A stretch of DNA of 9,798 nt, from positions 1 to 9,798 of the forward strand of contig JAFVXP010000108.1 of the NCBI GenBank assembly GCA_017501055.1, written 5' to 3'. Of the stretch, positions 1-6,074 are shown in pieces. The notes below the pieces were generated by a model, which was not told where the DNA came from, did not search any database, and was given only the letters and a program-made list of their open reading frames with translations. Each line of letters starts with the position of its first letter. The stretch's first letter is position 1. The translations under genes were made by a program, and so were the position numbers. The DNA is from Clostridia bacterium. GTDB taxonomy: Bacteria; Bacillota; Clostridia; Oscillospirales; CAG-382.

Positions 1-42
1 CCGACGACGAAACCGTATTTTTTGATATTTGATCTCTAATCA

Positions 43-70
43 CCCCAAGAAGTCTGACGACTTCTCGGGG
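43..70. repeat. Imperfect 12-bp hairpin upstream of tRNA-Leu
   Basis: CCCCAAGAAGTC (43-54) pairs with GACTTCTCGGGG (59-70) around a TGAC loop, with a single A/C mismatch. A competing small palindrome CGGGGACCCCG lies at 66-76. No T-tract follows directly on either strand, so I do not call it a terminator with confidence. It could be the end of an upstream transcription unit outside the window or a dispersed palindromic repeat. It shares the octamer TCGGGGAC with the hairpins at 336-372 and 2920-2949. The rest of 1-110 holds no gene that I can support. Confidence 0.5.
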
Positions 71-92
71 ACCCCGCAAAAAATCTTTTTTT

Positions 93-139
93 CGTTTTTT
101 TAAAAAAACGCTTGACAAACAGAAATATTCGTGTATAAT
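93..139 (+). promoter_or_regulatory. Promoter of tRNA-Leu with A/T-tract palindrome
   Basis: A consensus -35 box TTGACA (112-117) and a consensus -10 box TATAAT (134-139) are separated by 16 bp. Immediately upstream is an 18-bp palindrome of CG, seven T, seven A and CG (93-110), placed where an UP element would contact RNA polymerase alpha subunits; that role is inference. Transcription would start near 146, leaving a leader of about 48 nt before the mature tRNA. In this leader TTTGCGCT (144-151) can pair with AGCGCAAA (177-184), a hairpin that would be removed by RNase P cleavage. Confidence 0.8.
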
Positions 140-193
140 AGTCTTTGCGCTTTGAGCGATTCCCTCTTTAAATTAGAGCGCAAAATGGAATAT

Positions 194-276
194 GCAGCTG
201 TGGCGGAACTGGCAGACGCGCACGTTTGAGGGGCGTGTGGGCAACCGTATGGGTTCAAGTCCCATCAGCTGCACCA
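194..276 (+). tRNA. tRNA-Leu (anticodon GAG)
   Basis: This is a complete class II tRNA gene with encoded CCA. The acceptor stem GCAGCTG (194-200) pairs with CAGCTGC (266-272), followed by discriminator A273 and CCA 274-276. The D-stem is GCG/CGC (203-205/217-219). The anticodon stem is 221-225/233-237 with a seven-base loop 226-232, giving anticodon GAG at 228-230, which decodes CUC and CUU leucine codons. A short variable arm lies at 238-248. The T-arm is 249-265 with loop TTCAAGT. It has its own promoter and terminator and so is probably transcribed alone. Its 3' half is echoed further downstream (325-334 inverted, 439-452 direct). Confidence 0.95.
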
Positions 277-277
277 G

Positions 278-313
278 AAAAAAACAGACACCCAATAGGG
301 TGTCTGTTTTTTT
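278..313. terminator. Bidirectional intrinsic terminator, tRNA-Leu / XRE gene
   Basis: ACAGACACCC (284-293) pairs perfectly with GGGTGTCTGT (298-307) around an AATA loop. Seven A precede the stem and seven T follow it, so it can terminate tRNA-Leu transcription on the plus strand and the convergent regulator gene on the minus strand. It begins one base after the tRNA CCA end. Confidence 0.9.
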
Positions 314-324
314 CTGATTCCGCC

Positions 325-452
325 GGGACTTGAAGGTCATATAAAACGTGTCGGGGACACGTTTTATATGACACGGGTTTGCGAACGCAGGAAGCGAGAG
401 TGCGGTGGAACCGCACGGCAAGCAACGGAGTGAGCAAAAAGTCCCATCAGCT
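325..452. repeat. Palindrome-rich element with tRNA-Leu 3' fragments at both ends
   Basis: The element starts with GGGACTTGAA (325-334), the exact reverse complement of tRNA bases 254-263. It ends with AAGTCCCATCAGCT (439-452), an exact 14-nt direct copy of tRNA bases 257-270. The end segments GGGACTT (325-331) and AAGTCCC (439-445) pair with each other. Inside are a perfect 17-bp stem with a GGG loop (336-352/356-372), a six-bp hairpin GTGCGG/CCGCAC (400-405/411-416), and a possible TTTGC/GCAAA pairing (378-382/434-438). No protein is credible here. It may be a small mobile or dispersed repeat, a remnant of integration at the tRNA, or a structured RNA. Its end overlaps the last two bases of the minus-strand regulator gene. 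Confidence 0.6.
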
Positions 453-993
453 ATTTAAGGCTCTTTTTATCTTTTCTCTTAAAATACGATTCTTTTTTTC
501 GTCCTATTTTTTCAAGAAAATCAAATAAATATAAGTACATAATATTCAATACCAACGTAGCAATCGTAAGACCGAGCGTGAAACTGATTACGTTTCTATA
601 TGCACCTTCGGGAATTACACCGCCAAAACCGTTCGATTCAAACAGAAATGAGCAAAACACCAATAATACTACACAGCCTATCATCATATCTGCCATTTTC
701 TTCTTCATCTTCTTATTCTTTTCAGAAGCATATTCCGAAACTTTTTCTATGGTTTCTTTTGTTTCTATATCCATAATGTCCTTTTTTCTTTCTCCGTCCA
801 AAATTTCACGTATATCTACGTCATAAAAATCTGCAAGTTCAACAAGAACGCTCAAATCTGGCATATTATTTCCATTTTCCCAACGAGAAACAGTTCTACC
901 GCTGACGAGCAATCGTTCGGCTACTTGCTCTTGTGTCAAATTTTTTTCTTTTCGTAATTCCTTTAAAAATTCGCCTATTTTCTTTTGATTCAT
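451..993 (-). CDS. Membrane-anchored XRE-family transcriptional regulator
   Basis: The 180-residue protein has an N-terminal lambda-repressor-like helix-turn-helix at about residues 6-66 (LTQEQVAERLLVSGRTVSRW, with WENG after it), typical of XRE DNA-binding domains. A charged, lysine-rich linker (about 67-100) follows, then two predicted membrane helices (about 103-118 and 135-158) and a basic C-terminal tail. This architecture is common in Firmicutes regulators that may respond to envelope conditions; no ligand can be inferred. The start is supported by AAAGGAGTAGC on the minus strand just upstream and by a TATAAT box at 1018-1023. It is divergent from the metallo-beta-lactamase-fold gene, which makes that gene a candidate target, but this is inference. 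The stop codon sits exactly on the edge of the palindromic element at 325-452. Confidence 0.85.
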   Translation of the reverse strand: MNQKKIGEFLKELRKEKNLTQEQVAERLLVSGRTVSRWENGNNMPDLSVLVELADFYDVDIREILDGERKKDIMDIETKETIEKVSEYASEKNKKMKKKMADMMIGCVVLLVFCSFLFESNGFGGVIPEGAYRNVISFTLGLTIATLVLNIMYLYLFDFLEKIGRKKESYFKRKDKKSLK

Positions 994-1017
994 TTTACAG
1001 CTACTCCTTTCGAGTCA

Positions 1018-1023
1018 ATTATA
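1018..1023 (-). promoter_or_regulatory. -10 box of the XRE regulator gene
   Basis: Read on the minus strand this is TATAAT, about 25 bases upstream of the ATG, with AAAGGAG between them. The -35 position (about 1041-1046) reads GTAGAA, far from consensus, so the promoter may be weak or activator-dependent. The intergenic region 994-1223 holds this promoter and the divergent plus-strand one. Between them is GACACGTATGTC (1079-1090), a small inverted repeat that might be an operator; I cannot prove this. Confidence 0.6.
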
Positions 1024-1161
1024 CCGTTTTTACTTTATCTTTCTACGACATATAACGAGAAAATCCTTCTTATGACCGGACACGTATGTCTAATAACGGT
1101 AATTATATCTGATAAATATATGTTTTTCAAGATTTCGCTTCAAACGGATTTTTCTTTCCAC

Positions 1162-1189
1162 TTGTTATTTCTCTCAAATATGGTATAAT
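1162..1189 (+). promoter_or_regulatory. Promoter of the MBL-fold lipoprotein gene
   Basis: A -35-like TTGTTA (1162-1167) and a consensus -10 TATAAT (1184-1189) are 16 bp apart. TGG directly before the -10 makes an extended -10 element. The gene's GAGGTG ribosome binding site follows at 1213-1218, five bases from the ATG. Confidence 0.75.
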
Positions 1190-1223
1190 ATAATTACAGC
1201 ATAAACAAACACGAGGTGTTTTT

Positions 1224-2480
1224 ATGAATATAAACAAAGCCCTCTTGACGAGGTTTTCTAAAATTGCCGTTGCAATACTTCTTGTAATTGCTTTTACGGT
1301 TTCTGCGGTTTCTTGTGTTGCAGTACCGGTCGAAAGCGATACACCCGTCGATATTTCTTCTGTTTCTGATGTTGTTTCAGATGTTTCGAACGTTCCTTCC
1401 GAAGAACCTTCGAATGAACCCTCAAATGAACCTTCGAAAGAGCCGTCCGAAGAGCCAACTCAACCGCAAAAGAGCTCTCTTGAAGTGCATTTTATCGACG
1501 TTGGGCAGGCAGATTCTGCTTTAATTCTCTGTGACGGCAAGGCTATGCTTATCGACGGCGGTAATACGGGTGATTCAAGCGTCCTTTACACCTATCTTAA
1601 AAAGCAGAACATCAAGCATCTCGATTACGTTATCGGCACGCACGCTCACGAGGATCACATCGGCGGTATCCCCGGTGCATTGAATTTTGCAACGGTCGGA
1701 ACGGCATATTCCCCCGTGACTGATTACGACAGCAAGGCTTTTGAAAACTTTAAAAAGGCTGTCGAAAAGCACAAGACCTCGCTTATCGTGCCTGATGTCG
1801 GAACAAGTTTTATGCTTGGAAGTGCAAAATGCAAGGTTTTGGCGGTCAACACCACCGACGATACGAACAATTCTTCGATCGTTCTGCGAATAACCTACGG
1901 CAAGACCTCGTTTATCTTTACGGGCGATGCCGAAAGAGAGGTTGAGCAGGCGATAATTAACCGAGAAGGCAACCTTGAATCGACAGTGCTTAAGGTTGGT
2001 CATCACGGGTCCGAAACGTCGTCAAGCTATGTCTGGCTTCGTGAGGTCATGCCCGAATATGCCGTTATTTCGGTTGGAAAGGGCAACACCTACGGTCATC
2101 CGCACGACGAGGTATTAAGCCGTTTGAAAGATGCAGGCGTTAAGACATTCCGTACCGACCTTCAGGGAGATATTATATGTACTTCCGACGGCAAGACGGT
2201 CACGTTCAATCCCTCGAAAAATGCAAATATTAACGTTTTCGATCCGCCGAGCAATAATCAATCGAGCACCTCTAAACCCGATGAAAGCAAAGGACCAACC
2301 CAATCGGAAAACAACGGTAAAGAAACAAAATATATTCTTAATACCAACAGCAAGAAATTCCATTATCCAAGCTGTTCGAGCGCAGACACCATAAGCGATG
2401 CCAACCGAAAGGAATTTAACGGAACCCGTGACGAGCTTATAAAGCAAGGCTATTCCCCCTGCGGAAGATGCGACCCGTGA
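1224..2480 (+). CDS. Secreted ComEC-like metallo-beta-lactamase-fold lipoprotein
   Basis: This 418-residue protein has a signal sequence (about 1-30) ending in AVSC, so Cys31 is probably lipidated and the protein held on the outer membrane face. A Ser/Glu/Pro linker (about 45-82) with four EPS units follows. The metallo-beta-lactamase domain (about 86-330) is of the ComEC/Rec2 C-terminal type: FIDVGQADSAL (90-100), LIDGGN (109-114), zinc motif THAHEDH (139-145), TGD (233-235), GHHGS (259-263) and GHPHDE (291-296). ComEC domains of this kind are nucleases or phosphodiesterases, but the substrate here is unknown. After a second low-complexity linker, a C-terminal module (about 368-418) has the pattern FHYPSC then SPCGRC (Cys384, Cys413, Cys416, perhaps His380), likely a small metal site. 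It lacks the ComEC membrane channel, so it is not itself a DNA transporter. The gene stands alone, with its own promoter and terminator. Confidence 0.85.
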   Translation: MNINKALLTRFSKIAVAILLVIAFTVSAVSCVAVPVESDTPVDISSVSDVVSDVSNVPSEEPSNEPSNEPSKEPSEEPTQPQKSSLEVHFIDVGQADSALILCDGKAMLIDGGNTGDSSVLYTYLKKQNIKHLDYVIGTHAHEDHIGGIPGALNFATVGTAYSPVTDYDSKAFENFKKAVEKHKTSLIVPDVGTSFMLGSAKCKVLAVNTTDDTNNSSIVLRITYGKTSFIFTGDAEREVEQAIINREGNLESTVLKVGHHGSETSSSYVWLREVMPEYAVISVGKGNTYGHPHDEVLSRLKDAGVKTFRTDLQGDIICTSDGKTVTFNPSKNANINVFDPPSNNQSSTSKPDESKGPTQSENNGKETKYILNTNSKKFHYPSCSSADTISDANRKEFNGTRDELIKQGYSPCGRCDP

Positions 2481-2493
2481 TTTTGGTATAGAA

Positions 2494-2520
2494 AAAAAGA
2501 CACCCGACGGGTGTCTTTTT
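2494..2520. terminator. Intrinsic terminator after the MBL-fold gene
   Basis: AAGACACCC (2497-2505) pairs with GGGTGTCTT (2509-2517) around a GAC loop. A T-tract follows and an A-tract precedes, so it can also stop transcription coming from the broken transposase on the minus strand. Confidence 0.9.
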
Positions 2521-2742
2521 GGTTTGGTGTGATTAATATTCTTCCGAATACAATTTATCGTATTGCCAACGGAACGGGTTTTCGTAGATGTACTTTACGT
2601 GCTTGTCGTAATCTTCTTGATTTCTGATTACATGGTCATAGGAACGGTATTGCCAAATATTTTCACCGTATTCTTTATTGCAGAACCTCTTGAACGTTGA
2701 TATGAAACGAGATACGGCAGAATTTTGAAGTGACGTGTTTCT

Positions 2743-2772
2743 TGTAGGGAGTAAGCGTCCTCGACGGTCCGT
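2743..2772 (+). repeat. REP-like inverted repeat, arm A
   Basis: On the plus strand this reads T then GTAGGGAGTAAGCGTCC and continues to CGGTCCGT. It is the reverse complement of 2920-2949 with one mismatch in 30 bases. It begins with GTAG, the tetranucleotide known at the foot of REP hairpins recognised by RAYT enzymes. On the minus strand it still reads in frame as GPSRTLTP of transposase segment 2; the second frameshift lies just downstream of it (2724-2742). Confidence 0.85.
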
Positions 2773-2919
2773 TTTTGTTCTCTATTGCATTTACGGACAA
2801 TATCATGTGAATATGGTTCGGCATAATTACGTAATGCTCAACGGATATGTCGTCGTAAAAAGCATTTAATTGTTCAAGGTATCTTTTTGCAATTTTTCCG
2901 TATGGTAATAATTCGGGGG

Positions 2920-2949
2920 ACGGACCGTCGGGGACGCTTACTCCCTACA
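2920..2949 (-). repeat. REP-like inverted repeat, arm B
   Basis: On the minus strand this begins GTAGGGAGTAAGCGTCC, the same as arm A on the plus strand (29 of 30 bases equal). It contains the palindrome GACGGTCCGTC and GGGA/TCCC pairing, as expected of a REP hairpin. The 31 bases from GGGAG to CCCCC on the minus strand interrupt the transposase and shift its frame. Confidence 0.85.
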
Positions 2950-3088
2950 TTGGGTATATCAATGACCGAATCGGAAATCACACGAGATAGAACACACCGT
3001 CTGTTTTGCGTACATATTGTGATAAAATACGAGCCGACGCAATTATAGTCTGCGTCCTTCAACCTTGTGGTTTTTCGTTTTTCCATAT

Positions 3089-3502
3089 TTAATTTTTGTA
3101 ATTTGCGTTTGATTTATTGCGTTTTACATACGAAATTATTTCCCATACGATACCGACGCAGATGGAAATAAGAATGACCGAAATCAGCCATTGCCACCAA
3201 GTATTCATTCTTGTTCCGCCGTCACCAATATATTCTGTGTTGAAGATGAATCCCAATATATAGCCGAGATTGTATCCGATAGACGGACAAATAACTATTT
3301 TTTGCCAATCACACAGAGCTGCAATTATGATTACGACCAACGTTATTATCATAACCAAACGAACAAAATCCGGGGTATAGTATCCCATTCGTTCCAACAA
3401 TACATAGGCAAGCACGTGGAAGCCTATATACAAAAAAGCAATTGAACCTAATAAAATCAAAAGTCTTTTGATTATTCTATTGTTTTTGATTTTTTCTATC
3501 AT
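3089..3502 (-). CDS. Hypothetical multi-pass membrane protein
   Basis: The 137-residue protein is not one I recognise. It has a basic N-terminus (KIKNNRIIKR) and three to four hydrophobic stretches at about 13-35, 47-64, 70-88 and 102-123, then a basic, hydrophilic tail. There are no clear catalytic motifs; a WWQW stretch precedes the last helix. The start is supported by GGGAGG at nine bases upstream on the minus strand. It is the last intact gene of the minus-strand run 4538-3089, 28 bases after the small Cys protein gene, and could be cotranscribed with it. The broken transposase begins two bases after its stop, and no terminator is visible between them. Confidence 0.7.
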   Translation of the reverse strand: MIEKIKNNRIIKRLLILLGSIAFLYIGFHVLAYVLLERMGYYTPDFVRLVMIITLVVIIIAALCDWQKIVICPSIGYNLGYILGFIFNTEYIGDGGTRMNTWWQWLISVILISICVGIVWEIISYVKRNKSNANYKN

Positions 3503-3530
3503 TGAATAAAACCTCCCGAATTGAATATTC

Positions 3531-3713
3531 TTAATTCTGTTTCTGCACGGTTTTATATTCGTCGTAGAAGCGGTAGTATTTACATCTGCCGTTATCGTTG
3601 GTCATAAAGGAGACCATTTCGTCCTCGTCAAAGACGTTTCCGCAGACCAGATCGCCCGTTTCGTCATCGATATAGGCGAATTCGCAGGTCTCGCAGAGGG
3701 CATCAATACTCAT
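3531..3713 (-). CDS. Small four-cysteine protein, DUF6472-like
   Basis: From ATG 3711-3713 this is a 60-residue protein starting MSIDALCETC. Four Cys (7, 10, 24, 44) in a C-x2-C-x13-C-x19-C arrangement suggest a zinc- or Fe-S-binding fold. The pattern CETCEFAYIDDETGDLVC, acidic DEDE and CKYYR with DEYK near the end match my memory of DUF6472, a small Clostridia family of unknown function. I preferred this start over upstream GTG codons because homologues start close to the first CxxC; the ATG overlaps the end of the Dabb gene by 11 bp, so translation is probably coupled. No strong ribosome binding site is visible for it. No signal peptide, so it is cytoplasmic. Confidence 0.75.
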   Translation of the reverse strand: MSIDALCETCEFAYIDDETGDLVCGNVFDEDEMVSFMTNDNGRCKYYRFYDEYKTVQKQN

Positions 3714-4008
3714 AATCAACGCAGGTGCGGCTTTCACGCACACCCTTCATAAATTCACCGACAGCCTTATGGAGAGGATGAACGATATATTCGTCCAAGC
3801 CTTCCCAATCGTTATAATCGGCAAGAAGTATCATATCATAGTTGCTTTTTGCAGCTTTTTCATCGTTAAAGCGGACCTCGGACGCAACGAGCGTGGGTAT
3901 CTTGCCCTGAAGGTCTTTAAGCATATTTGCGGCAATTTCAAGATTTTCTTTCTTTGTTCTTCCTTCTGCATTTTCAAGGAATTTGAACATAACGATATGT
4001 TTTACCAT
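3703..4008 (-). CDS. Dabb (stress-responsive alpha/beta barrel) domain protein
   Basis: The 101-residue protein consists of a single Dabb domain: MVKHIVMFKF at the N-terminus, a helix around LEIAANMLKDLQGKIPTL, a strand at YDMILLADY, then LDEYIVHPLHKAV (His77, His80) and the closing VDYEY strand. Dabb proteins form dimeric ferredoxin-like barrels; some are stress-induced and some act in polyketide or aromatic metabolism, but no substrate can be assigned here. It starts two bases after the stop of the DUF4358 lipoprotein gene and its end overlaps the four-Cys gene, so the three genes are probably one transcript. Confidence 0.9.
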   Translation of the reverse strand: MVKHIVMFKFLENAEGRTKKENLEIAANMLKDLQGKIPTLVASEVRFNDEKAAKSNYDMILLADYNDWEGLDEYIVHPLHKAVGEFMKGVRESRTCVDYEY

Positions 4009-4010
4009 TT

Positions 4011-4538
4011 TTAGAACTTCCCTTCGAGATTCTTATTTATTTCTTCGTTTCCGCCCTTGACGACACAATACCAAAGATAATTTTCCTTCTTTGTGAATTT
4101 TGCGGTCTTTAAGGCTTCGGTATCCATTGTGGGATAGGATTTTGCGTTTTGTATCTTAAGGTCGATCCTTGCCTTGAGATAAAGCATAAAATCGTCGATA
4201 TCCTTTTCGTCCTTAAACTTGAAAATACCGAATTCGCAAGGGTCAAGCGGTCTTGATTCATCGATATAAACGGCATATTCTTCTACCTTGCCGAAATCGG
4301 GCATAGATGCGGCATCGCCGTAATAGGCACGTATAAGGTCTTCGTCAAGATATTTACCGGGCTCCTGAGACTTTGAAGTGAAGCGGTTTCCGCCCGAAAT
4401 TTCATATTTTGCGATGATTGCGTCTGCTTCTGCTTCGATATCAAGCGAAACTATCTCCTTTTGTTCCTCTTTATCCTCACAGCCGATGAGCGTGAAAACG
4501 GTTATAATACATAGTAAAAATGCAAAAATTCGTTTCAT
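4011..4538 (-). CDS. DUF4358-type lipoprotein
   Basis: The 175-residue protein has a signal sequence ending in lipobox LIGC, giving lipid-modified Cys20. The mature part matches my knowledge of DUF4358 (PF14270): LDEDLIRAYYGD (64-75), VEEYAVYIDES (85-95), then EFGIFKFKDEKDIDDF (102-117), a long amphipathic helix and a final strand at YLWYCVV (154-160). Members are secreted lipoproteins of unknown function in Clostridia, and as I recall they often lie next to MBOAT and DHHW genes, as here. The start is supported by AAAGGG about nine bases upstream and a near-consensus promoter. It is first in a minus-strand run and divergent from the MBOAT operon. Confidence 0.85.
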   Translation of the reverse strand: MKRIFAFLLCIITVFTLIGCEDKEEQKEIVSLDIEAEADAIIAKYEISGGNRFTSKSQEPGKYLDEDLIRAYYGDAASMPDFGKVEEYAVYIDESRPLDPCEFGIFKFKDEKDIDDFMLYLKARIDLKIQNAKSYPTMDTEALKTAKFTKKENYLWYCVVKGGNEEINKNLEGKF

Positions 4539-4564
4539 GATTCGTTGCCCTTTCGTTTTTTATT

Positions 4565-4593
4565 ATGATACCGCTTTTTCCTTTTTGTGTCAA
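4565..4593 (-). promoter_or_regulatory. Promoter of the DUF4358 operon
   Basis: On the minus strand, TTGACA (4593-4588) and TATCAT (4570-4565) are separated by 17 bp, a near-consensus sigma-A promoter. Transcription should start about 20 bases upstream of the ribosome binding site. Confidence 0.85.
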
Positions 4594-4616
4594 TGGATTT
4601 ATTTTTAAAAAAATAC

Positions 4617-4645
4617 TTTTCAAGAGGTTTATTTTGTGATAGAAT
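4617..4645 (+). promoter_or_regulatory. Likely promoter of the MBOAT operon
   Basis: TTTTCA (4617-4622) and TAGAAT (4640-4645) are 17 bp apart, with TGA directly before the -10 as an extended -10 element. It is back to back with the minus-strand promoter (4565-4593), about 25 bp apart, so one regulator could control both operons. A second TATAAT at 4654-4659 has no matching -35 and overlaps the leader. Confidence 0.6.
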
Positions 4646-4675
4646 ACTTGCGTTATAATGAAAGGAGTTTTTAAT

Positions 4676-6061
4676 ATGGTTTTCTCATCGTTGATATTCA
4701 TATTTGCATATCTTGCAATAACTCTTTTCGTTTATTACATAACTCCCCTGCGCTGGCGCAATCTTGTTTTATTTATCGTTTCCCTTGCGTTTTACGGTTG
4801 GGGCGAGCCGAAATATATAATTTTGATGCTTGTTTCGATTATAAGCGCCTATGCTTTCGGGTTCGGTATCGAAAAATACCGTAAAGAGGATAAAACCGTC
4901 GCAAAATGGCTTTTATTTGCGTCTTTGGCGGTTAATCTTTCCTTCCTTTTGTTTTTTAAATATTACAATTTCTTTGCCGAAAACATCGGTTTTGATATGA
5001 TAGAGGACCTTACGTTGCCTGTCGGTATATCCTTTTATACCTTCCAGATAATGTCCTATTCGATAGACCTTTACAGAGGCGAAGTACCTCTTGCAAAGAA
5101 GTTTGTTCCCTTTGGAACCTACGTAACTCTTTTCCCCCAGCTTATCGCAGGGCCCATTGTCCGTTACAAGGACGTTTGCGACCAGCTTGAAAACAGAAAA
5201 GAGACGGTTTCGAAGTTTGCATCGGGTGTTTCCCGTTTTGTTACGGGACTTGGTAAAAAGCTGATCCTTGGCGATGCCGCTGCGGCATTGGCGGAATATT
5301 TTGAAACTGCAGGCGGATTTGCTCCCACAGTTATCGGTTCTTGGGCGGTTATGCTCTTCTATACCTTCCATATATATTTCGATTTTTCGGGATATTCGGA
5401 TATGGCTATCGGGCTTGGCAGAATGTTGGGATTTGAATTTGTGGAGAACTTTAATTATCCATACATCGCAAAAAGCATTACCGATTTTTGGAGAAGGTGG
5501 CATATCACCCTTTCAACGTGGTTCAGGGAATATATCTATATCCCCTTGGGCGGCAACCGTGTCGGCAAGGCAAGAGGATTTTTGAATCTCTTGACCGTTT
5601 GGCTTCTAACGGGATTTTGGCACGGTGCGGATTGGAATTATATAATCTGGGGGCTTTATTTCTGGGTATTCCTCGTTATCGAGAAGGCTTTCCTCGGTAA
5701 GCTTTTAAAGAAAATTGCTCCGATTGCACATATCTATTCACTTTTCATTATCGGTTTTGGTTGGATGATCTTCTTCCATAACGATATTGGCGAGATTTTG
5801 GTTTATCTTAAGCAGATCTTCGGCATCGGCACGGCGTTTTCAAGCTCTTCGGTTTGGAACGAGGTAATTCGTGTACTTCCCTTTATTGCAGTTTGCATTC
5901 TTGCCTGCACGCCGTTACCGAGAAAGCTCTTTGAAAAGGCAGAAGAAAAGTTTAGGTTCGTTACGGCATTAAAGCCGTTTGCAATTACATTGCTGTTTAT
6001 AGTATGTATTGCTTATATGGTGGACAACAGCTTTTCTCCCTTCCTTTATTACATCTTTTAA
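4676..6061 (+). CDS. MBOAT O-acyltransferase (AlgI/PatA-like)
   Basis: From ATG 4676 this is a 461-residue polytopic membrane protein of the MBOAT family, which passes acyl groups from a cytoplasmic donor to an extracytoplasmic acceptor. Visible signatures are FVYYITPLRWRN near the N-terminus, LPVGISFYTFQ (114-124), FPQLIAGPIVRY (153-164), YFDFSGYSDMAIGLGRMLGF (234-253), NFNYPYIAKSITDFWRRWHI (258-277), TWFREYIYIPLGGNR (281-295) and the catalytic His316 in GFWHGADWN (313-321). The length is normal for bacterial AlgI-type members. An in-frame ATG 18 bases earlier is rejected because the AAAGGAG site (4661-4667) lies after it and eight bases before 4676. The next two genes encode SGNH-fold partners, so surface polysaccharide O-acetylation is the likely job. 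No dltA or dltC homologue is nearby, so D-alanylation by this unit is unlikely. Confidence 0.95.
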   Translation: MVFSSLIFIFAYLAITLFVYYITPLRWRNLVLFIVSLAFYGWGEPKYIILMLVSIISAYAFGFGIEKYRKEDKTVAKWLLFASLAVNLSFLLFFKYYNFFAENIGFDMIEDLTLPVGISFYTFQIMSYSIDLYRGEVPLAKKFVPFGTYVTLFPQLIAGPIVRYKDVCDQLENRKETVSKFASGVSRFVTGLGKKLILGDAAAALAEYFETAGGFAPTVIGSWAVMLFYTFHIYFDFSGYSDMAIGLGRMLGFEFVENFNYPYIAKSITDFWRRWHITLSTWFREYIYIPLGGNRVGKARGFLNLLTVWLLTGFWHGADWNYIIWGLYFWVFLVIEKAFLGKLLKKIAPIAHIYSLFIIGFGWMIFFHNDIGEILVYLKQIFGIGTAFSSSSVWNEVIRVLPFIAVCILACTPLPRKLFEKAEEKFRFVTALKPFAITLLFIVCIAYMVDNSFSPFLYYIF

Positions 6062-6074
6062 GGAGTAGACGATT

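Larger units (their letters stand above)
2533..3086 (-). pseudogene. REP-associated tyrosine transposase (RAYT), frameshifted twice
   Basis: Three consecutive segments in three different minus-strand frames together make one RAYT (Y1 HUH transposase, TnpA-REP type). Segment 1 (3086 down to about 2915) encodes the N-terminus, with RLKDADYN and GSYFITICTQNRR. Segment 2 (2914 to about 2730) has LLPYGKIAKRYLEQLNAFYD and the HUH motif in MPNHIHMIL (2804-2824). Segment 3 (2724-2533) has SRFISTFKRFCNKEYGENIW, RSYDHVIRN with the region of the catalytic Tyr, and ENPFRW, ending SEEY. Such enzymes nick and join single-stranded DNA at REP palindromes. Both frame changes lie at the two inverted REP-like repeats (2743-2772, 2920-2949); the one at 2920 looks like a 31-nt insertion between codons for NV and ELLPYGK. 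The ATG lies two bases after the stop of the upstream membrane protein gene and I see no ribosome binding site. It is inactive unless recoded, which is unlikely with two shifts. Confidence 0.85.

Noticed and set aside
173..437. Minus-strand reading frames of up to 82 codons over the tRNA-Leu and its terminator
   Set aside because: They are antisense to a well-folded tRNA and pass through the terminator and palindromes; such frames are a common annotation artefact.
257..452. attL/attR of an integrated phage or plasmid
   Set aside because: The 14-bp direct repeats frame only 182 bp, without integrase or any other gene, so at most this is a remnant.
1224..2480. True beta-lactamase or resistance gene
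   Set aside because: The motifs (VDVGQ-like start, GHHGS, GHPHDE) are those of ComEC-type MBL domains, not of class B beta-lactamases.
2533..3086. Programmed frameshifting to make a full transposase
   Set aside because: Two shifts in the same direction would be needed, no slippery heptamer with a pseudoknot was seen, and one shift is explained by a 31-nt insertion.
4913..5503. Long minus-strand frame (196 codons) opposite the MBOAT gene
   Set aside because: It lacks a ribosome binding site and recognisable motifs, and is a shadow of the strongly supported MBOAT frame.
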